Below, one piece after another: positions 7,081-15,222 of a DNA stretch of 22,886 bases. Below the pieces are notes generated by a model. That model was not told the DNA's origin, ran no database searches, and saw only the letters and a list, made by a program, of their open reading frames with translations. Origin of the DNA: CAYUCJ01 sp049282265 (GTDB lineage Bacteria > Desulfobacterota > DSM-4660 > Desulfatiglandales > Desulfatiglandaceae); contig JBAPTR010000232.1 in assembly GCA_049282265.1 (NCBI GenBank), forward strand, positions 1 through 22,886, in the 5' to 3' direction. A program made the position numbers and the translations under genes. Within the stretch, counting starts at the first letter, position 1. Each line of letters opens with the position of its first letter.

Positions 7081-7556
7081 TGGGAGAAAATACGTCTCTG
7101 GGTAATCTAGGCAGCATCGTCTTCAAGCGCATTGTGACCAAGGATCTGGGCAAGCTTTCGTTGGACGGCCAGATGCTGAGCATCCTGATGGAACTTGATG
7201 GGGAGAAAGACATGGCCGCCATTTCAGGTAAACTGGGCATGACTATGGAGACGGTGAAGAAGTCTCTCAACAGCCTTTTAAAGCTGGGAATCATTGAACT
7301 GTCCCAGCAGAGGATTGCCAATGTTGGAAAAGAGTTCTTTCAATTTCTGAATCAGCAATTCTCCCTGGCAGTAGGACCCATTGCACGCATCTTGATAGAA
7401 GACGCCGTTCAGGATCTGGGACAGACCATAAACCGCTTCCCGGTTAATGTCATCGCTGAACTGGTTGACCTGCTTGCCAGGCAGATCCGCAGGGAAGAAA
7501 AGGGCGTCATGTTCAGGCAGAATATGCTGAAAAAGATCAAAGAACTGGGGCTTTGA
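7080..7556 (+). CDS. Winged-helix-like protein with helical C-terminal domain
   Basis: A 158-residue protein. Residues 20-75 (KLSLDGQMLSILMELDGEKD, then a second helix and KKSLNSLLKLGIIEL) fit a winged helix-turn-helix of the kind found in bacterial two-domain regulators. It may also act as a protein-interaction module, because no basic recognition helix is obvious. Residues 85-158 form an all-helical C-terminal domain containing VGPIARILIEDAVQDLG. The ATG overlaps the preceding stop by one base (TAATG), so the two are coupled. Its role could be transcriptional output of the signalling cluster or assembly with the GTPase; the sequence does not decide. Confidence 0.7.
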   Translation: MGENTSLGNLGSIVFKRIVTKDLGKLSLDGQMLSILMELDGEKDMAAISGKLGMTMETVKKSLNSLLKLGIIELSQQRIANVGKEFFQFLNQQFSLAVGPIARILIEDAVQDLGQTINRFPVNVIAELVDLLARQIRREEKGVMFRQNMLKKIKELGL

Positions 7557-7585
7557 CCGACTGACAAAAAGAAAAGGAGTAGAAA

Positions 7586-8719
7586 ATGATCATTTTTTGC
7601 GAGGAATGCGGGAAGAGATACCGGGTGAATGCGGAAAAGATTAAGGGTGAGAAAGCAAAGGTTCGCTGTACCGCCTGCGCTCATGAATTTTATGTCCTCA
7701 AATCGGGATCCGGTTCCCGGGAAAGTTCAGCCCCCTCCCAGGAGTTCATGGACTCCGGTATCTCGGATGAGGAGACCCAGGAAAAGACGGGAATGGCAGG
7801 GCTTGACCTCCCGGAGACCAGCCCTCCCAGGAAAAGGCGCTTCGGGTTGCGTGCAAAGATGACGATTTTGTTCTTTCTCATACCCATTGCCCTGGTCGTC
7901 GCGGCAGGATTGCTCTATATCAGACAGCTGGATCAATTGTCATCCCTTATAACGGGGGAGAGCACACGCGTTGTCGCGTCTTTAGGAGAAGGGATCATCA
8001 AAGACAAGGCCCAATCCGTGGCCTCCCAAGTGGAACTCTACCTGCTCGCCCACCCCAATCTCAAGAGAAAGGGCATTGAAAAGGACGCCAAATTGGATTC
8101 GCTTGCGGTGCAAAAGGTCGGGATCACAGGCTACACGGCCCTTTACGAATTGCCGGGAGAAGACGGCATATGGCGCACGTGGGCCCACGTGAACCCGAAG
8201 ATCATCGGAATAGATATGAGCAAGCTCAGGAAGCCCCTCGGGAAAAACTTCGCGGGCTTCTGGAAGGTCTTTACAGGAGTGAAAGATGGAAAAGAGTCCA
8301 AGGGTTATTACAGTTGGCAGGATAAGGACGGAAAGGTCAGAGCTAAATTCATGGTATGCACGCCGGTTAAAGGTACGCCATACGTGGTGGCTGCCACGAC
8401 CTATCTCGATGAATTCACGCGAAATGTCAAGGCATTGGAAAAACATGCCCAGGCAATGACGTTAAACACAAGAAATGGGGTTTTCGGTATCCTGGGAGGG
8501 ACCTTGCTTCTCATAGCACTGATCGTCTTCCTGTATGGTCATGCCTTGACAAAAAAAATCAGGGCCATAACGGGACTGGCTGAACGGATCAGTCTTGGAG
8601 AACTGGATGCGGAGCTGGATATCAAGGCCAAGGATGAGATCGGGGACCTTGCAGATGCCATTGGCCGTATGCAGGAGAGTATTCGTCTATCAATGGAGAG
8701 AATGCAACGGCGCAGGTGA
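7586..8719 (+). CDS. Membrane sensor: MJ0042-type zinc ribbon, Cache-like domain, HAMP, no output domain
   Basis: A 377-residue protein in five parts. Residues 1-37 are an MJ0042-type zinc ribbon with Cys5/Cys8 and Cys28/Cys31 (CEEC and CTAC). Residues 38-88 are a Ser/Pro/Glu-rich linker. A first membrane helix spans about 92-112. Residues 113-295 are an extracytoplasmic region with the look of a single Cache domain (VGITGYTALYEL, then a ligand-pocket-like YYSWQDKDGKVRAKF). A second membrane helix (299-319) leads into a HAMP domain (320-370), and the protein then stops. Sensors of this layout usually continue into a kinase, chemoreceptor or cyclase domain, but none is present. The start is ATG with AAGGAG upstream. 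Confidence 0.85.
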   Translation: MIIFCEECGKRYRVNAEKIKGEKAKVRCTACAHEFYVLKSGSGSRESSAPSQEFMDSGISDEETQEKTGMAGLDLPETSPPRKRRFGLRAKMTILFFLIPIALVVAAGLLYIRQLDQLSSLITGESTRVVASLGEGIIKDKAQSVASQVELYLLAHPNLKRKGIEKDAKLDSLAVQKVGITGYTALYELPGEDGIWRTWAHVNPKIIGIDMSKLRKPLGKNFAGFWKVFTGVKDGKESKGYYSWQDKDGKVRAKFMVCTPVKGTPYVVAATTYLDEFTRNVKALEKHAQAMTLNTRNGVFGILGGTLLLIALIVFLYGHALTKKIRAITGLAERISLGELDAELDIKAKDEIGDLADAIGRMQESIRLSMERMQRRR

Positions 8720-8872
8720 AAACGGATTTCGTGACAATGGGTCATCCGAGGCTGGTCTTCCCTGCAGCACCGCTGAAGGGGATCTCCAGCTCAAGATAAA
8801 AGGGATAAGTTTGCTTCCCACCGACAGGTTGCAGGGTATTCCAGTGGATGGGAATGATCAGAGAGGCATAGG

Positions 8873-9898
8873 ATGAGGAGAGAGGTCCTTCTTGTTGACG
8901 ATGTTAAAGCTATCCTGAATTCCATCCGGGAAGGGCTCGAAGAATACCAGGAGAACTTTTCGGTGGTGACTGCCGGAAACGGGAAAGTGGCCATTGAGAA
9001 GCTCAAGGAACGCCAGATCTCCCTTGTGGTTACGGATCTCAAAATGCCGGAGACCGACGGTTTTTCGCTCCTCTCCCATATCATGGCGTTCTATCCAGAC
9101 ATACCTGTTATTGTCATGACCGGTTACAGCAACGCCGAAATGGAAAGGCTGGCTCAAAGGGGTGGTGCGATAGGATATATCGCTAAACCTTTTAAGATTG
9201 AGGATCTGGCCAAAAAGATATTGACAGCCCTCAGGCGCGAAAGTGACGGAGGAAAACTCCACAGTGTTTCCTCCGGTATGTTCCTGCAATTGATCGAAAT
9301 GGAGCAAAAGACCTGTACCATCCGTATCCAGGATAGGGATTCCGAGAAAAGGGGTGTCCTGTTCTTCAGGGAAGGAGAACTGATGGATTCCAGAATCAAC
9401 GGCCTGAAGGGTCTTGATGCAGCCTACACTATTTTTGGGTGGGAAGAGGTGAATCTGTCCATCCAGAATTCATGTCCCATCAAAAAGAAAAGACTCGAGG
9501 GAGAGCTTCAGGCCATTCTCCTTGAAGCCATGCGTCGGAAAGATGAGCGTGAGAAGAGAAAGCCGAAGGGTGGCAAAAATGCGAACGGATCGGCTGTTTC
9601 TCCAGGGCGGAAAGAAAATGGCCTGCCTGATGCCACGGAGATCATCAGAAGAAAAATTGGAAAAGAGATGGGCACCCGGTGCGGTGTTGAGGGCATTCGA
9701 TATGATAACAGCTGGGATGGGCTTTTGGGTCAGATGCGCAGAATCGGGAAGTCATTCAATTACGGTTCGTTAAGGCTCGTCTATATGGATCAGGGGGGGA
9801 TGAAGGATATGATTCTGCTGTCCGGAGAAAAAACCATCTCCATATTCGTCAACAACAAATGTCCCAGGGACCGAATTGTCAAGGTCTTGATGCAATGA
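8873..9898 (+). CDS. Response regulator: REC, PATAN (DUF4388)-like domain, C-terminal domain
   Basis: A 341-residue soluble protein. Residues 3-121 are a receiver domain with Asp9/Asp10, the phosphoacceptor Asp55 (VVTDLKMP), the switch Thr83 and Lys105 all in place. Residues 125-220 match the PATAN/DUF4388 pattern (LQLIEMEQKTCTIRI, then GVLFFREGELMDSRINGLKG and AAYTIFGWEE), a domain tied to gliding and GTPase regulation. Residues 222-255 are a basic, Gly-rich linker. Residues 256-341 form an alpha/beta domain reminiscent of a Roadblock half. There is no DNA-binding domain, so output is probably through protein contact. No histidine kinase is encoded in the window. Confidence 0.88.
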   Translation: MRREVLLVDDVKAILNSIREGLEEYQENFSVVTAGNGKVAIEKLKERQISLVVTDLKMPETDGFSLLSHIMAFYPDIPVIVMTGYSNAEMERLAQRGGAIGYIAKPFKIEDLAKKILTALRRESDGGKLHSVSSGMFLQLIEMEQKTCTIRIQDRDSEKRGVLFFREGELMDSRINGLKGLDAAYTIFGWEEVNLSIQNSCPIKKKRLEGELQAILLEAMRRKDEREKRKPKGGKNANGSAVSPGRKENGLPDATEIIRRKIGKEMGTRCGVEGIRYDNSWDGLLGQMRRIGKSFNYGSLRLVYMDQGGMKDMILLSGEKTISIFVNNKCPRDRIVKVLMQ

Positions 9899-10248
9899 AA
9901 AAGCTCTTCAAGGAACTCCTGGATATGGAAGAAGTGATGGGGTTGATGCTTCTTTCATTTGAGGGAGAGTTTATTTTGCATAAATTCGTGGATTCGGTCG
10001 TGGAGAAGCCCGAAAACATGGAATCATGGGGGCTCTTTATCCATTCGCTCAAGGGAGCGAAGGAGGTGGAAATCCTGTTCCAGGATGCGAAAATATATAT
10101 CAGAAAAACGGTGGCAGGGTACCTTTTTGTGATGGTTCATGTTTCCACACCAATGGCCATGTTGAGATTGAACTGTGACCTGGCATTGTTCGGTCTCAAA
10201 CAAATAGGAAAAAACAGGTTGTCAAGAAGCCTGCTCAGGGGGAGGTAA
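9895..10248 (+). CDS. LC7/Roadblock-like protein
   Basis: A 117-residue protein. The pattern of a first helix (KKLFKELLDMEEV), a strand pair (GLMLLSFEGEFILHKF), a second helix and a strand (AGYLFVMVHV) followed by a final helix fits a diverged Roadblock/LC7 fold. The ATG at 9895 overlaps the response-regulator stop as ATGA, so translation is coupled. A longer frame from 9859 would lie wholly inside the upstream gene. As a second LC7-like protein in the cluster, it could compete or pair with the 5252-5656 product for the GTPase. Confidence 0.65.
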   Translation: MKKLFKELLDMEEVMGLMLLSFEGEFILHKFVDSVVEKPENMESWGLFIHSLKGAKEVEILFQDAKIYIRKTVAGYLFVMVHVSTPMAMLRLNCDLALFGLKQIGKNRLSRSLLRGR

Positions 10249-10290
10249 TCCGGGACGAAACCCCCAGGGCCATAACGTGAGGATGGTACA

Positions 10291-11322
10291 ATGACGGAAC
10301 TGCAAACGAAAATGAAGGAAGCCGAGGTCTATTGTTCCATGGGATTGTTTTCAGAGGCCCTGGAGGTCTATGATAAGATCCTTTCCCAATCATCGGGTTT
10401 GGAAGCCCAGGACAAGAAAATTCTGCAGGAAAAGGTTTCAGGGGTCAAAGATCAGTTACAGAAGCTGGAGCAGGCAAATGGGCAGGTTATCTCCGGTGAT
10501 GAGATCAGAAAGATCAAGGAGACCCTCTCGGGTTCAGGAAATGTGCAGGCCGTCCTGGACGGGGCATTTGCCTTGAAAGAGCTTGGCCATTACAGGGAAG
10601 CGATCACTGAATATGGAAGGCTCCTCCAGTTGGATTACCCTCCAGCGAAGATTGTGCCCGAGATTGCCGGTTGCCTGGTAAGATTCGAGTCTTCGGAGGA
10701 GGCCATGCTTGAAGTGGAAGGTCTCCTTGAGGGTCCGAAATTGGGGAAAAAAGAAAAGGGAAGGATACAGTTCAGAATTGGCTTTGAAATAGAAAAGAGG
10801 GGAGAAAAGGACCTGGCGCGCTGTCTTTATCAAAATGCGCGAAAAATAGACCCTGAAGACAAGGAAATTGAGGCCAGACTGGAAGCGCTCGATCTGGGGC
10901 TTTCGGCCGGGATTATGGAGTCTTCCCCTGATTCCGGAGAGGATTTGATGGTAAATCCCGATGAAACTCGGGAAAAGCTTGAAAAACGCCGGGAAAACAG
11001 GATAATGACACGGGTCCCGGAATTTGTATACGTGGAATTCTCCCATGGAATGTCTGGAAGGGACGAAAAGGTTTTTCGCCTGAATGTGGTGGATTACTCC
11101 GCCCACGGCATTGGCCTGCTGGTAACTGAAAAGGACAAGGTACTGATAAAATGGCTCAAGAGCGGAGATCAAATCAAGGACATTACCTTCTATGCCAGCT
11201 GGGCCCTGATCAAGGTTGATACCAGGGTTCGACACGTTACAAGAATCAAAGAAGGCCTCTACCAGGGCATGTATGTGATAGGTGTGGAGGCGGATGAACT
11301 CATCACGAATGCCCAGGTGTAA
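10291..11322 (+). CDS. TPR-like repeat and PilZ domain protein
   Basis: A 343-residue soluble protein. Residues 5-200 are helical with TPR-like units (YCSMGLFSEALEVYDKIL, ALKELGHYREAITEYGRLL, ARCLYQNARKIDPEDKEIE). Residues 232-336 are a PilZ domain with the c-di-GMP-binding signatures RxxxR (Arg233-Arg237 or Arg237-Arg241) and DxSxxG (Asp268-Ser270-Gly273). Both motifs are intact, so c-di-GMP binding is likely. The gene lies 42 bases after the LC7-like gene. It gives the cluster a possible second-messenger input, or an adaptor that reads c-di-GMP and contacts GTPase partners through the TPR part. Confidence 0.85.
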   Translation: MTELQTKMKEAEVYCSMGLFSEALEVYDKILSQSSGLEAQDKKILQEKVSGVKDQLQKLEQANGQVISGDEIRKIKETLSGSGNVQAVLDGAFALKELGHYREAITEYGRLLQLDYPPAKIVPEIAGCLVRFESSEEAMLEVEGLLEGPKLGKKEKGRIQFRIGFEIEKRGEKDLARCLYQNARKIDPEDKEIEARLEALDLGLSAGIMESSPDSGEDLMVNPDETREKLEKRRENRIMTRVPEFVYVEFSHGMSGRDEKVFRLNVVDYSAHGIGLLVTEKDKVLIKWLKSGDQIKDITFYASWALIKVDTRVRHVTRIKEGLYQGMYVIGVEADELITNAQV

Positions 11323-11335
11323 TAGGGAATTTTAT

Positions 11336-11623
11336 ATGACCCTGCTCCAGGAAGAAACCAGTGAACAGGACATCAAGAGAGAGAAAGAAAAGGCCCGGAA
11401 GCTGAGAAAGAGTGAATGGTGGCTGAGAAGGATCAACTCCGGGATCTGCCATTATTGCAAACGTCAGGTGGGTCGCGATGAACTGACCATGGACCATGTG
11501 GTGCCGTTGAGCCGTGGTGGAAAGAGCAAAAAAGGCAATCTGGTGGCGGCCTGCAAGGAATGCAATAGCAAGAAAAAACACCTGTTGCCCATTGAATGGG
11601 ACGCTTACCTCGACACCTTTTGA
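11336..11623 (+). CDS. HNH endonuclease-like protein
   Basis: A 95-residue protein with a charged N-terminal helix and an HNH domain at residues 36-80. It has two zinc-binding pairs, CHYC and CKEC, and the catalytic core MDHVVPLSRGG with N-L-V-A-A-C following. The ATG at 11336 has AGGGA 7 bases upstream and lies 13 bases after the PilZ gene stop, so it may be transcribed with the cluster. Single-domain HNH proteins of this size occur alone in many genomes, and a role in signalling is unproven. Its 3' end faces the MFS gene with a 44-base gap. Confidence 0.85.
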   Translation: MTLLQEETSEQDIKREKEKARKLRKSEWWLRRINSGICHYCKRQVGRDELTMDHVVPLSRGGKSKKGNLVAACKECNSKKKHLLPIEWDAYLDTF

Positions 11624-11667
11624 AATCCGTCCACCGGCTGACTCCATCCTTTCCGATCCAACTCCTT

Positions 11668-12855
11668 TTACGGTTCCGTCCAATGATACAATCCCCAAAA
11701 TAGGGACAGGAAGGCCAGTACGTTTGCCAGGAGAGAGACGGTTATGGTCAGAGGGATTCCGCCTGCCGTCCAGACCGTCCCGCCGATCATGGCGCCCGTA
11801 ACCCTCCCGGCACCGGCCGCGGCCAGGAAGGTTGCCATCATGGTCCCCCGAGAACCGGGAAGCAGCTCCGTGCAGAGGGAAAAAGAGGTGACGATGGTGA
11901 ATTCAAAGGAAAGAAATACGATAAATAACCCAAAGAGGGCGAGTGACAGGTCCTTCCCGAGGAATGGGAACGCGGCGTAGCAGGCTGTTGAAACGACCAG
12001 GCCCCATAGGACCGAACGTTTCAGCCCGAACCTGTCTGATAGGGAGGCCGTAAGCCCTTCGCCCGCAAGTTCTGCTGCTCCAATGACGCTGGTGCCCAAT
12101 CCCAGAGCAGTGACGCTGAGACTGAAGGTCTTCTCAAGCCAGGCCCCATAGACCACAAAGAGACTGTCGTTTGCCAGGCTTATAAAGAAACCAAAAAGGA
12201 CTGCACCCAGCCCGGCCCGCTCCCGGGATACCATCCACCAGTGGTTGGTGGTTTTTCTCGCAGGACGCTCAGCATTTGTGCTTCGGTCGGGAGGGAACAA
12301 AACAGCCAAGGTCAGCAGGCCTACAACGGCGAGACAGCCAAGGACAAAAAACGGTGCACGCCAGTTGATCCTGGCGATGAGAAACCCTACGATGGGTATC
12401 CCGAAAAGGGTGCTGCCGGCCCAGCTGAATTCAAGCAGGCCTATGACGAGCCCTCTGCGGCCAAAAGGGACCCTATTGCCTGCATAGGCCTGAATCGCAG
12501 GATCAAAAAGGCTTTTGCCGAATCCAGCCAGCAGAAAGGCCATCCAGACAACCCAATAGAAGGGAAAAATGCCGGCAGTCAGCATCCCCACAAAAAGCAG
12601 GACCAGGCCGGTGAGCATAATCTTCCTTGAACCCACCCGGTCAATGATTGGGCCGAAAAAGATCCCGAAGACGCTTGGGACTTCGTTTGTGGCGATGAGT
12701 CTGGTGACGGCAGTGATGGGGACCCCCAGACCCCTGCTCAGGACAGGCGCAAAGGGATAGGCGAACCTGCGGGCGGTATTGAGAAGAATACGGCAAAAGA
12801 CAGCCGCTGTGACCTTGGGCGCAAGCCCCGGGTCTCTGTGCGTGTTCGTCGACAT
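11668..12855 (-). CDS. MFS transporter
   Basis: A 395-residue membrane protein with about 12 hydrophobic segments and the MFS loop motif GPIIDRVGSRKIML between helices 2 and 3. The family moves small solutes by proton or substrate exchange; nothing in the sequence fixes the substrate. It is the last gene of the aldehyde oxidoreductase operon. Its ATG lies 2 bases after the MoaD-like stop, so it is translated with that gene. It may import the compound oxidised by the operon or export its acid product. Confidence 0.88.
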   Translation of the reverse strand: MSTNTHRDPGLAPKVTAAVFCRILLNTARRFAYPFAPVLSRGLGVPITAVTRLIATNEVPSVFGIFFGPIIDRVGSRKIMLTGLVLLFVGMLTAGIFPFYWVVWMAFLLAGFGKSLFDPAIQAYAGNRVPFGRRGLVIGLLEFSWAGSTLFGIPIVGFLIARINWRAPFFVLGCLAVVGLLTLAVLFPPDRSTNAERPARKTTNHWWMVSRERAGLGAVLFGFFISLANDSLFVVYGAWLEKTFSLSVTALGLGTSVIGAAELAGEGLTASLSDRFGLKRSVLWGLVVSTACYAAFPFLGKDLSLALFGLFIVFLSFEFTIVTSFSLCTELLPGSRGTMMATFLAAAGAGRVTGAMIGGTVWTAGGIPLTITVSLLANVLAFLSLFWGLYHWTEP

Positions 12856-12857
12856 TC

Positions 12858-13055
12858 TCAGCCGCCGGCGACCATCGGGATCAGGATCACCTCGGATTCG
12901 TCCGGGACAGGGGTGGCTGCAAAATTGGGTCTTGAAACAATCCTGCCGTTCAGTCGCACCACCGCATAAGAATCCGAGTCCCTTAGGCCTTCCAGCAGTA
13001 TGGAAACGGTCATTCCCTCATGCCAGGGAAACCGCTTGTCACCGACCCGTATCAC
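12858..13055 (-). CDS. MoaD/ThiS-type sulfur carrier protein
   Basis: A 65-residue ubiquitin-fold protein ending MVAGG; the terminal Gly-Gly is the site of adenylation and thiocarboxylation in this family. The segments YAVVRLNGRIVSR and DESEVILIPMVAGG are typical of MoaD and ThiS. I chose the GTG at 13055 because it overlaps the AOR stop as GTGA, a classic coupled start. A longer frame from 13154 would lie inside the AOR gene. MoaD-like genes beside AOR genes are common and are thought to supply sulfur for the tungstopterin or molybdopterin cofactor. The protein is shorter than housekeeping MoaD, so it may serve this enzyme only. Confidence 0.85.
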   Translation of the reverse strand: MIRVGDKRFPWHEGMTVSILLEGLRDSDSYAVVRLNGRIVSRPNFAATPVPDESEVILIPMVAGG

Positions 13056-15193
13056 GAGCTGACGCCATTGGCTTTTAATAGATCCAGGACTTCCGGGAAA
13101 TCGATACCCAGGCGTTTTACCGTCTCTACCGAGGGAATCCCATCTTTGTCCCAACCGCGCCTTTCATAGACTGCGTCCTTGAGTTCCTCATACTGTTTTT
13201 CCCGGAATCTCCGGAGGATAGCCATCTTTTCCAAGGTATCTTTCCCAGTTATATCTGCCCCCTGTTTTTCAACCAGCTGTTTATCGTATCGTTCCCGGCG
13301 CGATTCATACTCCAGTGCGGTCACCGGTCCCATGGCACGGTAGGGAAGGGTGTCATGTTCCCTTTTCCCGTAACCCATTTTAAGGTTGAAAATCCGTTGG
13401 AAGTTGTAGACGGCCTCACTCATCTTGATCAGGTCGTCTGGCAGGACCTTTCTTCCGGTTACGGCACTGAAATAATCCGCGTACCACTGGACATGCTTCA
13501 TGACCTTGGCCGGCTCCGGCGTTTCCTTGTTGTCCTCGGGAACGATGTCATTCCACGGCAGCTTGCAGAGGCCACACAACCCGAACCAGGTTCGGAACAT
13601 GGGGAACCAGTGCAGTGCCTCGGCCTTCTGTTCGAAAGTAGGCATGTAATTGTGGACCATATCCAGAAAGATGAGCCAGGCCTCATCGTGTTGCGGGCCT
13701 TTCAATGCGATGCCATAGCCGCCTTGCTGCGCCAGAGATTCCTTGGTCATGTATTCAGAGAACTCCAACCCCTTTGATTCCATGCCGATATCTTTCATCA
13801 GGGCGGCGTCGGCACCATATTCCTTTTCAAAGATATCCTTCATCCGGCGAATCCCCTGACCAACAACAGCACCAAACCCCTTTCCTGAAGCCATTTGGTG
13901 GACCAGTTCCAAGGCGTTGAGACGGTTTCCGAAACTGAGTTCCATGCCCCCGGTATGAGAGGTGGTGATCAACCCCATCTCAAAACACTCCATGACAAAG
14001 GCGATGCCCGTCCCAACGGAAATGGTGTCCAGGCCGTAGGTGTCGCAGTAGAAATTCATTTCAACGATGGTATAGGGATCGAATACGCCGATGTTCGACC
14101 CGCAACCCGCAATGGTCTCGTACTCCGGACCGTCCACGAAGACTTTCCGCCCTTTATAGGGCCCGGTCATGGGCACGAAGTCTTTGACCCCGTGGGAACA
14201 GGCGACGGTGCAACCTTTCCAGCAGCCGTCATACCCGGGATCGAACAGGTGCTGGAATACATCACGCCCGATGTTGTTGGCGCCGGGGTGCCGGCCAAAC
14301 CTGAAGTTATGGGTGGGAAGTAGATCAAAGTCATTCATGATGGGGACAAGGTGTGTGGTCCCCAACTTGGCCATTTCATTCTGTTTCGGGTCCAGATCCC
14401 TGATCTCTTTGGAATAGGCCTTGGCAACCGTTGTCAGAGCCCCTTTGTCGGCCGGGTTGTTTGTGTCCATTGTGACCGAATCCCAGCGGGCCACGATTGC
14501 ACGTATCCCCTTGTGGAAAAAAACGGTGCCGATCCCGCCGCGTCCGGCCTGCTTATATCGCGCGCGTTTGCGTTTTACATCATACCAGGTAAAATTGAGA
14601 CAACCGATCAGGGTATGCTCGGCTCCGGGACCAGTGGATACGACGGAAATAGTCTGGTTTTTCCCCGCGGAAAAGTGGTCGGTAAGGCGTGAAGACATGC
14701 TGTATGAATCCTCCGGGAGTCCTGAGATTTCAAGGAGTTGGACCATCTGGTCAACACCGTCGATAAGCAGGACGGTATTGCCTCCGCTCTTGCCTGTGAC
14801 CTCCAGGGCGTCGAATCCGGAAAACTTGAGATAGGGGCCGAAATAGCCTCCCACGTTTGAATCCATAACCGAGCCCGTCGTGGGAGAGATGGTGGACACG
14901 ATGCTTTTGCCGGATCCCGGATAGCTGGGAGTCCCTCCCATGGGGCCCGAAGCAATGCAAATGGCGTTTTCAGGGTCATCCCACCGGGTCTGAGGGTTTA
15001 CCGCGTTCCAGAGGAGCCAGAGATCAAAGCCCTTGCCCCCCACGAATACTCTTTTCATCTCTTCGGAAACCGGTTTGATGGCAATGGATGATTGTGAAAG
15101 GTCGACGCACAGGGTCTGGTTGGCATACCCCCTGTCAATGGCGGGTCTTTCGTATTTGTATGTCGTGATTTCTTTTGTTTTCAGTGTATTCAT
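13052..15193 (-). CDS. Aldehyde:ferredoxin oxidoreductase (AOR family, tungsten-type)
   Basis: A 713-residue enzyme of the AOR family, which oxidises aldehydes to acids at a tungsto- or molybdo-bispyranopterin and passes electrons through a [4Fe-4S] cluster to ferredoxin. Family landmarks are GGKGFDLWLLW (52-62), SGPMGGTPSYPGSGK (82-96) and GRGGIGTVFF (217-226). The cluster ligands are probably Cys324, Cys328 and Cys332 (CWKGCTVAC), plus a Cys in GLCGLCK (540/543). The first spacing is three residues, where characterised AORs have two. Length is close to the family's usual 600-700 residues. ATG at 15193 follows AAGGAG by 7 bases. No signal peptide, so cytoplasmic. The MoaD-like start overlaps its stop codon. 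Confidence 0.93.
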   Translation of the reverse strand: MNTLKTKEITTYKYERPAIDRGYANQTLCVDLSQSSIAIKPVSEEMKRVFVGGKGFDLWLLWNAVNPQTRWDDPENAICIASGPMGGTPSYPGSGKSIVSTISPTTGSVMDSNVGGYFGPYLKFSGFDALEVTGKSGGNTVLLIDGVDQMVQLLEISGLPEDSYSMSSRLTDHFSAGKNQTISVVSTGPGAEHTLIGCLNFTWYDVKRKRARYKQAGRGGIGTVFFHKGIRAIVARWDSVTMDTNNPADKGALTTVAKAYSKEIRDLDPKQNEMAKLGTTHLVPIMNDFDLLPTHNFRFGRHPGANNIGRDVFQHLFDPGYDGCWKGCTVACSHGVKDFVPMTGPYKGRKVFVDGPEYETIAGCGSNIGVFDPYTIVEMNFYCDTYGLDTISVGTGIAFVMECFEMGLITTSHTGGMELSFGNRLNALELVHQMASGKGFGAVVGQGIRRMKDIFEKEYGADAALMKDIGMESKGLEFSEYMTKESLAQQGGYGIALKGPQHDEAWLIFLDMVHNYMPTFEQKAEALHWFPMFRTWFGLCGLCKLPWNDIVPEDNKETPEPAKVMKHVQWYADYFSAVTGRKVLPDDLIKMSEAVYNFQRIFNLKMGYGKREHDTLPYRAMGPVTALEYESRRERYDKQLVEKQGADITGKDTLEKMAILRRFREKQYEELKDAVYERRGWDKDGIPSVETVKRLGIDFPEVLDLLKANGVSS

Positions 15194-15222
15194 GACTGAG
15201 CTCCTTTTTCTAAGATGAGCTT

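Noticed and set aside
8716..8799. 27-codon frame starting GTG over the sensor gene stop
   Set aside because: The GTGA overlap looks like coupling, but the peptide is very short with no recognisable feature, and the 153-base gap otherwise shows nothing.
15194..15222. Terminator between the 69-residue ORF and AOR
   Set aside because: The stems in this gap are not followed by a T-run on the minus strand, so transcription probably continues into AOR.
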